From the NCBI RefSeq assembly GCF_029714325.1, contig NZ_CP121666.1:6293001-6357000 (forward strand): 64,000 bases of DNA, read 5' to 3'. The position numbers were made by a program, and so were the translations under genes. The notes beneath the pieces were generated by a model that saw nothing but the letters and a program-made list of their open reading frames with translations, searched no databases and was not told where the DNA came from. Source of the stretch: Bradyrhizobium sp. CB1717. Its GTDB lineage: Bacteria; Pseudomonadota; Alphaproteobacteria; Rhizobiales; Xanthobacteraceae. Below are positions 1 to 7,709 of this stretch, piece by piece; position 1 is the first letter of the stretch; the number at the start of each line of letters is the position of its first letter.

Positions 1-2
1 CG

Positions 3-995
3 ACGGCGAACGGCACCGGACCGTTCAAGCTGGTGTCCTACGAGCCCGATCGAAAGATCGTGGTCGAACGCAACGCCGCCTATTACGACCCGACACGGCC
101 TTACCTCGACCGTGTGGAATTGCTCATCTATCCGGACCGGACCGCCGAAGCGTCGGCGATGATCTCCGGCGAGATCGACCTGCTGCTGACGACGACGCCC
201 GGCGAATACGAGCGGCTCGTGAAGGCGAGCGGCGTCAAGGCGCTGCGCACGCCATCCGGCCAATTCCTCAACATCAACCTCGGATGCGATCAGAAGCCCT
301 TCAACGACGTCAGGGTGCGCCAGGCGCTCGCACTCGCGGTCGACCGCGAGGCGACCGTCGGCTTCGTCGCCGGCGGCTACGGAACGCCGGGCAACGACAC
401 GCCGCTGAACTCCGCTTATCACTTCTACAAGAACATCCCGACCAAGAAGCCCGACGTCGCCAAGGCGAAGCAGCTCCTGGCCGAGGCCGGCTATCCCAGC
501 GGCATCGACCTCACGCTGATCGCGTCCGACAGGCCCGCGACCCGCACCCAGCTCGGCGTCGCGGTTCGCGAGATGGCGGCCGCCGCCGGCTTCCGGATCA
601 ACGTGCAGACGATGCCGCATGCGACCTATCTCGACCAGGTCTGGAAGAAGGGCAATTTCTACGTCGGCTTCTACAACATGCAGCCGACGGCCGACGCGAT
701 CTTCAACCTGCTCTACACGTCCAATGCGACCTGGAACGAAACCCGCTGGAACAACAGCGCGTTCGATGCCGTCATCAATGCGGCCCGCGTCGAGACCGAC
801 GAGGCAAAGCGCAGTGCGCTCTATGCAAAGGCGCAGGAGATGATGAACGCGGAGGTCCCCACCGTGATCTCGGCGTTCTTCGACCTTCTTGCCGCACAGC
901 GGTCCTATGTCGAGGGCTACACGCTGCATCCGCGCGGTTCGGTGTTCCGCCTCGATCTGGTTTCGCTCGGCGCCGGCGCGCCGAAGCGCGGCTGA
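3..995 (+). CDS. ABC transporter substrate-binding protein, family 5 (5' end outside window)
   Basis: This is the C-terminal 330 residues of an extracytoplasmic solute-binding protein of the dipeptide/oligopeptide/nickel family (SBP family 5), which captures ligand in the periplasm for the permeases encoded next. The reading frame is open from the first base. The family hallmark GTGPFKL occurs in the first codons, followed by ERNAAYYD and by VRQALALAVDRE, the usual order for the central part of the fold. The GTG at base 33 is internal to this motif block and is not a true start, so the gene begins upstream of the window. Thirteen bases separate its stop from the permease start. The ligand cannot be deduced from sequence alone; the two hydrolases at the end of the operon suggest a peptide-like or N-acyl/amidino compound. 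Confidence 0.93.
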   Translation, partial: TANGTGPFKLVSYEPDRKIVVERNAAYYDPTRPYLDRVELLIYPDRTAEASAMISGEIDLLLTTTPGEYERLVKASGVKALRTPSGQFLNINLGCDQKPFNDVRVRQALALAVDREATVGFVAGGYGTPGNDTPLNSAYHFYKNIPTKKPDVAKAKQLLAEAGYPSGIDLTLIASDRPATRTQLGVAVREMAAAAGFRINVQTMPHATYLDQVWKKGNFYVGFYNMQPTADAIFNLLYTSNATWNETRWNNSAFDAVINAARVETDEAKRSALYAKAQEMMNAEVPTVISAFFDLLAAQRSYVEGYTLHPRGSVFRLDLVSLGAGAPKRG

Positions 996-1008
996 CGCGG
1001 AGACATCG

Positions 1009-1956
1009 GTGTCGCTCGCCTGGTTCGCACGCCGTCTGCTGCTGATGGTCTACACCGTCATCGTGGTCTCGATGCTGGTGTTCGCCATCACACAGATCCT
1101 GCCGGCCGACGCGGCCCAGTCACTGCTCGGCGAGAATGCGACGCCGGAAATGCTGGCTGCGCTCAGGGCGAAGCTTGGGCTCGGCGCCCCGGCCTTGCAG
1201 CAATATCTGCACTGGGCCGGCCGCGTCTTCACCGGCGATTTCGGCATCTCGATGCGGACCAGCCAGCCCGTCGGCCCGGAGATGCTGAGCGCGCTGTCGC
1301 GTTCGCTGCTGCTCGCGGCCTCGTCCATCCTCGTCACGCTGGTCGTCGCCGTACCGCTCGGTGTGGTGGCGGCGCTGCGACAAGGCCGGCTCGCCGATAC
1401 CGGCGTCAGCCTGATCGCGTATCTCGGTGTATCGTTGCCCGAATTCGTCACCGCAACACTGCTTGCGCTCCTGCTGGCCGACACGTTGCATTGGCTGCCG
1501 GCGACGGGCTACGTCTCGCCGCTGGAACATTTCGGCGACGGCATCTCTCATTTGGCGCTGCCGGTGCTGACGATCTCGGTGATCCTCATCGCGCACGTGA
1601 TGCGCATGATGCGCTCCGAGACGCTGGACGTGCTGAAATCGGACTATATCCGCGCAGCGCGCTTGAAGGGGTTGCCGGAACGCACCGTGCTGTTCCGTCA
1701 CGCGCTGCGCAACGCGCTGTTGCCGGTTGTGACGATCATCGCGCTCGATGTCGGCTACCTGCTCGGCGGCATCATCGTGATCGAGGAGATCTTCGCCATT
1801 CCCGGCATTGGGCGGGCCTTGATGGTCGCCATCGCCGCGCGCGACCTGCCGTCGATCCAGGCGGGCGCGTTGATCATGGCGGCGACCTACGCCGTCACCA
1901 ACACGCTTGCCGACATGGCCTATGCCGTTCTCGACCCGCGGATCCGCTATGATTGA
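1009..1956 (+). CDS. ABC transporter permease, DppB type
   Basis: Inner-membrane permease of a dipeptide/nickel-type importer, 315 residues with about six transmembrane helices. The cytoplasmic EAA loop that docks the ATPase is clear (YIRAARLKGLPERTVLFRHA, then LRNALLPV). The start chosen is GTG at 1009, preceded by GGAG at 999-1002; the open frame continues further upstream but would overlap the binding-protein gene by over 100 bases. The stop overlaps the next gene by 8 bases, indicating translational coupling. It pairs with the following DppC-type permease. Confidence 0.93.
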   Translation: MSLAWFARRLLLMVYTVIVVSMLVFAITQILPADAAQSLLGENATPEMLAALRAKLGLGAPALQQYLHWAGRVFTGDFGISMRTSQPVGPEMLSALSRSLLLAASSILVTLVVAVPLGVVAALRQGRLADTGVSLIAYLGVSLPEFVTATLLALLLADTLHWLPATGYVSPLEHFGDGISHLALPVLTISVILIAHVMRMMRSETLDVLKSDYIRAARLKGLPERTVLFRHALRNALLPVVTIIALDVGYLLGGIIVIEEIFAIPGIGRALMVAIAARDLPSIQAGALIMAATYAVTNTLADMAYAVLDPRIRYD

Positions 1957-2779
1957 GCTGTTCGTCCGCCTGATCCGCAGACCGCAGGGGCTCGTCGGCG
2001 TCACGCTCCTGGCGCTCATCGCCATTGCTTGCCTGTTCGGGCCGGCGCTTGCCCCGTACCCGCCGGAGAAGATCGATTTTCTCGGTCGGTTTCGTCCTCC
2101 CGGCTGGCAGAACTGGCTTGGCGCGGACCAATTCGGCCGCGACATCCTGAGCCGCCTGATGGTCGGCGCCCGGTCGACCGTGCCAATGGCCCTCATCGCG
2201 ACCTTGGTCGGCAGCGCGGCCGGCGCCATCATCGGCGTCGGCTCGGCCTATCTCGGCGGCCGGACCGACGAGGCCATCATGCGCACCAACGACGCGGTGA
2301 TGGCGATCCCCGGCCTTCTGCTGGCACTGCTGCTGGTCTCGACGCTCGGCAACGGCGCCGGCAACGCCGTCATCGCCATCGCAGTGGCCTTTGCACCCGG
2401 CATGGCACGCGTCACCCGCTCGGTTGCGCTCAATGTCCGCAACCAGGACTACGTCAAGGCGGCCATCGCGCGTGGTGAAGGCGCAGTCTGGATCATCTTC
2501 CGCGAGATGCTGCCCAACGTGATGGCGCCGATCGTGATCGAATCCACCATTCGCGTGTCCTTTGCCGTGATGCTGTTCGCAACGCTCAGCTTCCTCGGCG
2601 TCGGCGCCCAGCCGCCTGCATCAGAATGGGGGCTGATGGTGGCCGATGCCCGGCAGTACATGTACCAGGCGCCGTGGGGGCTGATCGTGCCGTCCGCGGC
2701 GATCGCGCTCACCGCCATTGCCTTCAACCTCGTGGGCGACGGCCTTCGCGACGCCCTCAATCCGAAGGACGAGCGGTGA
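1949..2779 (+). CDS. ABC transporter permease, DppC type
   Basis: Second inner-membrane permease of the importer, 276 residues. It has the DppC-type N-terminal transmembrane helix, the conserved LGADQFGRDILSRLMVGAR segment before the permease core, and an EAA loop (QDYVKAAIARGEG, then FREMLPNVMAP). The ATG at 1949 lies inside the end of the DppB gene. The end overlaps the ATPase start (GTG at 2776, stop TGA at 2777-2779). Confidence 0.93.
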   Translation: MIELFVRLIRRPQGLVGVTLLALIAIACLFGPALAPYPPEKIDFLGRFRPPGWQNWLGADQFGRDILSRLMVGARSTVPMALIATLVGSAAGAIIGVGSAYLGGRTDEAIMRTNDAVMAIPGLLLALLLVSTLGNGAGNAVIAIAVAFAPGMARVTRSVALNVRNQDYVKAAIARGEGAVWIIFREMLPNVMAPIVIESTIRVSFAVMLFATLSFLGVGAQPPASEWGLMVADARQYMYQAPWGLIVPSAAIALTAIAFNLVGDGLRDALNPKDER

Positions 2780-4350
2780 TCCCGGCCCTTGCCATCAAGA
2801 ACTATACGCTCGACTACGCGACGGCCGCAGGACCGCTGCGTGTGCTGCACGACATCTCGCTTCAGATCGGCCCGGGCGAGGTGCTGGGCCTCGTCGGCGA
2901 ATCCGGCTCGGGCAAGAGCTCGCTCGCCTGGGCGCTGATGCGCCATCTGCCGGACAATGCCCGCGAAATCGCAGGCTCCCTGCATCTCGGCGACACCGAC
3001 CTCCAGCGCCTAAGCCCGCGGGAACTGACCAGGATCCGCGGACGCCGGCTCGGCATGGTGTTCCAGGATCCATCGACCTCGCTCAACCCGACCCTCACCA
3101 TCGGCCGGCAGGTGACGGAGACGCTGATCCAGCATCGCGGCCTCAAGCAGCGCGAAGCGGATGCGCTGGCTATCGACCTGCTTGGCCACGTCGAACTGCG
3201 CGAACCCGCCGCGATCATGCGACGCTATCCGCACGAGATCTCCGGCGGCGAAAAGCAGCGCGTCATCATTGCAACGGCGTTCGGCTGCCGGCCCGACATC
3301 ATCCTGTTCGACGAGCCGACCACGGCGCTCGACGTCATCACCGGCGCGCGCATCCTCGAGCTGTTCGCCCGGCTGCGCCAGGAAACCGGCGTTGCCGCGC
3401 TCTATATATCCCACGACCTCGCGCTCGTGACGCGGGTTGCCGATCGGGTCGCAGTGCTGAAACGTGGCCGTCTGGTCGAAGAGGCTCCGGCTGCCGACAT
3501 CTTCCGCGCGCCACGCCATGCCGATACGCAGGCCCTCGTGCAGGCAGTGCCGAGGCCCGAACGGCGCCTCGTTCATGACAAGTCCAGTGACGAGATCCTC
3601 CTCTCGGCCTCGGACATCGAAGTCCATTACGGCCGCGCGAGCCTCTTCGGCCATGTGCCGCCGCCCGCGACGAAGAGCATCGGGCTGGACGTGCGGGCTG
3701 GAGAAATCCTAGGGCTGGTCGGTGAATCCGGATCGGGCAAATCGTCAGTGGCGCGCGCGCTCACCGGCCTTGCCCGCTTCTCGGGCAAGGTCTGCTTCGA
3801 CAATCAGGTGATCACCGGCGCCCGCGACATGGGCGCGGCCTATCGCCGCGACGTACAGATCATCTTCCAGCATCCGGATTCCTCGCTCAATCCGCGCCAC
3901 AAGATCGGTGAAATCCTGTCGCGCCCCCTGAAGCTCTATGGCGGCAATGCCGCCGAGATTCCCCGCCTGCTCGAGCAGGTCCGCCTGCCAGCCTCCTATG
4001 CTATGCGCTGGCCGCACCAGCTCTCGGGCGGCGAGAAGCAGCGCGTCGCCATCGCACGGGCCTTCGCCGCGCGGCCGAAGCTCGTGATCTGCGATGAGAT
4101 CACCGCGCCGCTGGACGTGTCCGTGCAGGCGCAGATCATCGAATTGCTGCTAGCGCTGCGCGCCGCGACCGGAACCGCCTTTCTCTTCATCACCCACGAT
4201 CTCAACCTCATCCGTCAGATCGCCCACCGCATCGCCGTGATGCGCCGCGGTGAAATGGTCGACCTGTTGCCGGCCGAGGATTTCGACGCAGAGCACGTTC
4301 ATCCCTATACCCGCGAACTGATGGCCGCCTCGCCCGTGCCGGTCGGCTGA
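2776..4350 (+). CDS. Fused double ABC ATPase (DppD-DppF type)
   Basis: Cytoplasmic energising subunit, 524 residues, with two complete nucleotide-binding domains in one chain, equivalent to DppD plus DppF. Each half has a Walker A (GESGSGKSS), a signature (SGGEKQR) and a Walker B (IILFDEPTTALD in the first, LVICDEITAPLD in the second) followed by the switch histidine (SHD, THD). All key residues are intact in both halves. The GTG at 2776 overlaps the DppC stop by 4 bases. The C-terminal oligopeptide-type extension after each domain is short. A fused subunit is common for such importers in Rhizobiales, so this is not a rearrangement. Confidence 0.93.
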   Translation: MIPALAIKNYTLDYATAAGPLRVLHDISLQIGPGEVLGLVGESGSGKSSLAWALMRHLPDNAREIAGSLHLGDTDLQRLSPRELTRIRGRRLGMVFQDPSTSLNPTLTIGRQVTETLIQHRGLKQREADALAIDLLGHVELREPAAIMRRYPHEISGGEKQRVIIATAFGCRPDIILFDEPTTALDVITGARILELFARLRQETGVAALYISHDLALVTRVADRVAVLKRGRLVEEAPAADIFRAPRHADTQALVQAVPRPERRLVHDKSSDEILLSASDIEVHYGRASLFGHVPPPATKSIGLDVRAGEILGLVGESGSGKSSVARALTGLARFSGKVCFDNQVITGARDMGAAYRRDVQIIFQHPDSSLNPRHKIGEILSRPLKLYGGNAAEIPRLLEQVRLPASYAMRWPHQLSGGEKQRVAIARAFAARPKLVICDEITAPLDVSVQAQIIELLLALRAATGTAFLFITHDLNLIRQIAHRIAVMRRGEMVDLLPAEDFDAEHVHPYTRELMAASPVPVG

Positions 4351-4368
4351 CGACAAGGATTTGCTTCC

Positions 4369-5583
4369 ATGGATCACAACGCACTTCTCGCCCGGATCGA
4401 CGTGCCCGCCGCCCTCGAACTCTTGTCGCGCATGGTGCAGCACAAGAGCTACTCCAAGTCGGAAGGCGAGAAGCAGCTCGCGTCCTTCATGGCCGGCCGC
4501 ATGCGCGAGATCGGCCTCGAAAGCGAGCTCACGCCCTTCGGCGACGAGGGACGCGTCAACGCCGTCGGTCGCTGGAAAGGCACCGGCGGCGGCAAGAGCC
4601 TGATGTTCAACGGCCATCTCGACACCAACCCGGTGACCGAGGGCTGGACCGTCGATCCCTGGGCAGGCAAGGTCGACGACGCCTTCATCTACGGCATCGG
4701 CGTCTCCAACATGAAGGCCGGCGACGCCGCCTATTTCTGTGCCGTCAAGACGCTGATCGACGCCGGCATCAAGCTCCGGGGTGACGTCATCCTCACCTAC
4801 GTCGTCGGCGAGCTGCAAGGCGGGGTCGGCACCTACTCGCTGGTCGAGCAAGGACTTCGCGCCGATTACTTCATCAATTCCGAGCCGACCGACCTGAAGG
4901 CGATGACCATGCATGCGGCGGCCTTCATGTTCATCATCGAGCTCACGGGAAATACCCGCCACCTGTCCAAGCGCGAAGAGGCCGTCGATGCCATCACGGC
5001 GGCGTGCGACCTCATTCCGCGCTTCAACGCGATGAAATTCTCAGGCACCCTCTCGCCGGAGCACGAGGGAATCAACCGTGTCCATGTCGGCGTCGTCCAC
5101 GGCGCGCTCGGCCGCGAGCTGCACGAATGGCGCGCGCCGCAGGTCGCGGATTTCGTGCGGATCAAGGGCTCGGGCCGCTATGCGCCGGGCCAGACCGAGG
5201 CCGGCGCGCTGGCCGACATGCGTCGCGAGCTCGACGCACTCGAAGCACGGTTTCCCGGCCTCAAAGCCAAGATCATGTCCGAGGATCGTTCCGGCGTGCC
5301 GACCATGCCGCCATTCGAGGTGGCGCGTACGAGCCCGATCGTCGCAGCGATCAACCGCGCCTATCGTACGGTGCGTGGCGAAGACCAGCCGACCGGGCCC
5401 GTCGCACCGAGCTGCTTCTACGGCACCGATGCCGGTCACCTGCACTATTTCGGCAAGATGGAAGGCATCGTCTGCGGTCCCGGCGGTCGCTACAACACCA
5501 TGCCCGACGAACGGGTCGATATCGTCGATTTCGTCGATATGATCCGCATCTACATGCTCGCCATTCTGGAGATCTGCCGATAG
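4369..5583 (+). CDS. M20-family deacylase/peptidase-like protein
   Basis: A 404-residue member of the ArgE/DapE/CPG2 (M20) metalloamidohydrolase family, which hydrolyses N-acyl amino acids or small peptides. Visible elements are the first zinc histidine in MFNGHLDTNP, the bridging-aspartate region IGVSNMKAGDA (Asn in place of the usual Asp before MK), and the zinc glutamate in NSEPTD. The usual catalytic DEE segment reads VVGELQGG, so one glutamate is kept but the adjacent zinc-ligand glutamate is Leu. The C-terminal half holds FYGTDAGHLHYFG, which could supply the last metal histidine. The ATG at 4369 follows AAGGA by about 9 bases. It sits directly behind the importer, so it probably acts on the imported substrate. 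Substrate and metal dependence are unknown. Confidence 0.82.
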   Translation: MDHNALLARIDVPAALELLSRMVQHKSYSKSEGEKQLASFMAGRMREIGLESELTPFGDEGRVNAVGRWKGTGGGKSLMFNGHLDTNPVTEGWTVDPWAGKVDDAFIYGIGVSNMKAGDAAYFCAVKTLIDAGIKLRGDVILTYVVGELQGGVGTYSLVEQGLRADYFINSEPTDLKAMTMHAAAFMFIIELTGNTRHLSKREEAVDAITAACDLIPRFNAMKFSGTLSPEHEGINRVHVGVVHGALGRELHEWRAPQVADFVRIKGSGRYAPGQTEAGALADMRRELDALEARFPGLKAKIMSEDRSGVPTMPPFEVARTSPIVAAINRAYRTVRGEDQPTGPVAPSCFYGTDAGHLHYFGKMEGIVCGPGGRYNTMPDERVDIVDFVDMIRIYMLAILEICR

Positions 5584-5621
5584 CTGCGCTCCGAGCGCGC
5601 ATTTGATCCCATTGAAAGTGC

Positions 5622-6749
5622 ATGACGATGTTGTTTCCGATCGACGAATATGACGCGCGCGTCAAGCGCGTGCGCGAGCAGATGGCGGCACGAAATCTCG
5701 ATGTCCTGATCATCGACCAGAGCGAGTTTCTCGCCTATCTCACCGGCTTCCTGATCTCGGAGAACATGTATCGGGCTTGCCTGCTGCCGCGCGATGGCGA
5801 GCCGATCATGATCCTCCGCGCCGTCGACCTCGGCCCGTTCAGCGACAGCTCATGGCTTGAGCGCTCCGTCGCCTTCGCCGATTGGGAAGACCCGATCGAG
5901 GTCCTCGCCGATACCGTCCGCAGCCTCGGCCATGCGACGGGCCGTGTTGGGCTCGATGAAGATTCCTATTGCATGCCGCTGTCCCGCTTCAAGCATTTGT
6001 CGGCACAGTTGCCGGACGCGCAATTTGTCGACTTCTCCGGCGTGATGGCATCGCTCCGCGCCAGGAAAAGCGCAAGGGAGATCGCCGTGCTCCGGCGCGC
6101 CGCCGCAATCGGCGATCTCGGCATCGATGCCGCTGTGAAGGCGGCCGGCGAAGGCCGGTCGGCCCGCGACGCCGCGGCAGCCGTCTATCAGGTCTTCATG
6201 CAGGAGGGCGCCGACGCGGCACGCGCGGGCATCATCACCGCCGGCGTCGGCAACGCCTTCCTGCACGGCGGGCTCACCAATCAGCCGCTCGCCAAAGGCG
6301 ACGTTCTGCACATGGAGCTGTTGCCCTATATCGACGGCTACAGCGCCCGCCTGATGCGGTCTGCCGTCATCGGCGACCTCGGCCCGCGCCGGTCGCAACT
6401 CTCCCGCCGTCTGATCGAGATCCAGGACCGGCAGTTCGAAGCGATGAAGCCGGGCGCCGCAGCCGCCGATATCGACGCACTCGCGAGGGATGCCATGCTC
6501 GCCGACGGCCTGCGGCCGGACTACCCCAACATCACCGGCTATTCGCTCGGCTGCTATCCGGCCCACACGCCGCGCACCAGCGACTTCTCACGCGTCTTCC
6601 TGCCCAACGTCGACTGGACGCTGGAGGAAGGCATGGTGTTCCACATGTATGTTTCCGCCGACGGGATCGCGCTGAGCGAGACGGTGCTCGTCACGACAAC
6701 CGGGTATGAGTGTCTGACGCGCGCGCCCCGGCAGGTGTTTCGGGTTTAA
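5622..6749 (+). CDS. M24-family creatinase-like hydrolase (metal ligands altered)
   Basis: A 375-residue protein with the two-domain M24 (Xaa-Pro peptidase/creatinase) architecture: an N-terminal creatinase-N domain to about residue 150, then the pita-bread domain. His215 (FLHGG) matches the conserved catalytic histidine. The classic metal ligands are not conserved: the D-F-G...G-Y-x-x-D stretch reads ELLPYIDGYSARLMR, giving Glu232 and Arg243, and the usual IEPG glutamate region reads FHMYVSADG. Glu in GIALSETVLV is kept. Loss of metal ligands is known for creatinase, so amidino or amide hydrolysis without metal is plausible. A 38-base gap separates it from the M20 gene. The ATG at 5628 is an alternative start. 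Confidence 0.82.
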   Translation: MTMLFPIDEYDARVKRVREQMAARNLDVLIIDQSEFLAYLTGFLISENMYRACLLPRDGEPIMILRAVDLGPFSDSSWLERSVAFADWEDPIEVLADTVRSLGHATGRVGLDEDSYCMPLSRFKHLSAQLPDAQFVDFSGVMASLRARKSAREIAVLRRAAAIGDLGIDAAVKAAGEGRSARDAAAAVYQVFMQEGADAARAGIITAGVGNAFLHGGLTNQPLAKGDVLHMELLPYIDGYSARLMRSAVIGDLGPRRSQLSRRLIEIQDRQFEAMKPGAAAADIDALARDAMLADGLRPDYPNITGYSLGCYPAHTPRTSDFSRVFLPNVDWTLEEGMVFHMYVSADGIALSETVLVTTTGYECLTRAPRQVFRV

Positions 6750-6782
6750 GCCGCAGATCCTTCGAACAAGCGGGTGCCTCGT

Positions 6783-7478
6783 TCAGTCGTACTGAGCTGT
6801 GTGCGAGCTGCCGCGCTTCACCGCACTTTCCGCAATCGCTGTTCCCGTCGCGGGCGTAGCTCCGCCCGCTTTCGGGAATGTCAGCGTCTCGGTCAGCTCA
6901 CCGCGCACCATCGTTACCTCGCGCTGGTGCACTGAGCTGAGCCGCCAGCCCTGGTAGTTTCCGTCGAGCTTCAGGCGCAGCGTGGCCTTGCTGGTCTCGT
7001 CGACGAAAATGCCGACACTCTGATCGCCGCCGACGACGGTTCCGACCAGCACGAGCCGCAACTCGGCCGGCGGCGGGCTCGGCGGCGCAGGCGGCGCTTT
7101 CGACGCAGCCTCCGAAATCGCGGGTGGCGACGGCGGCCGCCGCGAGGCCGAGAAGATCGGCCGCTCGTTCGTATCCGTCAGCGCCGCGAGTGGGACTGCC
7201 CAGAGTGGATTGCCGCGCATCGCCTCCCGATTGACCGGAGACCGCGATGGCGCCGCAGAACTGACCGGTGCCAAACTTGTGGGGGACTCCCCAAGGCTGG
7301 ACGTCGGTCCGTTGAAGCCGGGAACGTCGATGTCAGGGAAGTCCGCCGGCAGCGCCGAGGTTGATGCGGAAACGTCGAGCAGAGGCGCCAGCACGAGCAC
7401 CAACCCCATCGATACAAGCCGCGCCGCCTTGTGCCCTCTCATGTTCCCAGTCATCGGCCTGTCGGAAGCAACGCGCAA
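6783..7478 (-). CDS. GspN/GspC-like secretion-associated protein
   Basis: A 231-residue protein with an N-terminal hydrophobic segment (ARLVSMGLVLVLAPLLDVSA), a Pro/Ser/Ala-rich linker, then NPLWAVPLAAL and ERPIFSASRRPP. It ends in a small domain beginning LRLVLVGTVVGGDQSVGIF. This order resembles short proteins annotated as general secretion pathway GspN/GspC-like in Bradyrhizobium: a membrane anchor, a proline-rich linker and a homology-region-like beta domain. No other type II secretion gene is in the window, so it is an orphan here. It faces away from the TonB receptor gene. ATG codons at 7451 and 7442 are alternative starts. The family call is from memory of the motif layout and is moderate. 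Confidence 0.6.
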   Translation of the reverse strand: MRVASDRPMTGNMRGHKAARLVSMGLVLVLAPLLDVSASTSALPADFPDIDVPGFNGPTSSLGESPTSLAPVSSAAPSRSPVNREAMRGNPLWAVPLAALTDTNERPIFSASRRPPSPPAISEAASKAPPAPPSPPPAELRLVLVGTVVGGDQSVGIFVDETSKATLRLKLDGNYQGWRLSSVHQREVTMVRGELTETLTFPKAGGATPATGTAIAESAVKRGSSHTAQYD

Positions 7479-7709
7479 GAATCTCGGTCAAGGAGGCCGG
7501 CGGCCAGCTTGGGCGAGACAAGCGGCTCGCCAGGCACTAACCACCGAGGGAAGCAAGGCTTATCGGCCGCCGATGTGACACTTGTGCGAAACAACCGCGA
7601 CCTCCCCGATGTTTCCCCGGCCTGTTGCGGTCCCGTCATCGCACCTCGACTCCGGCCCCAGGCTCCAGTATGATATTGTTGCCTGATCGTCATACTCCCC
7701 TGCTAGAGC

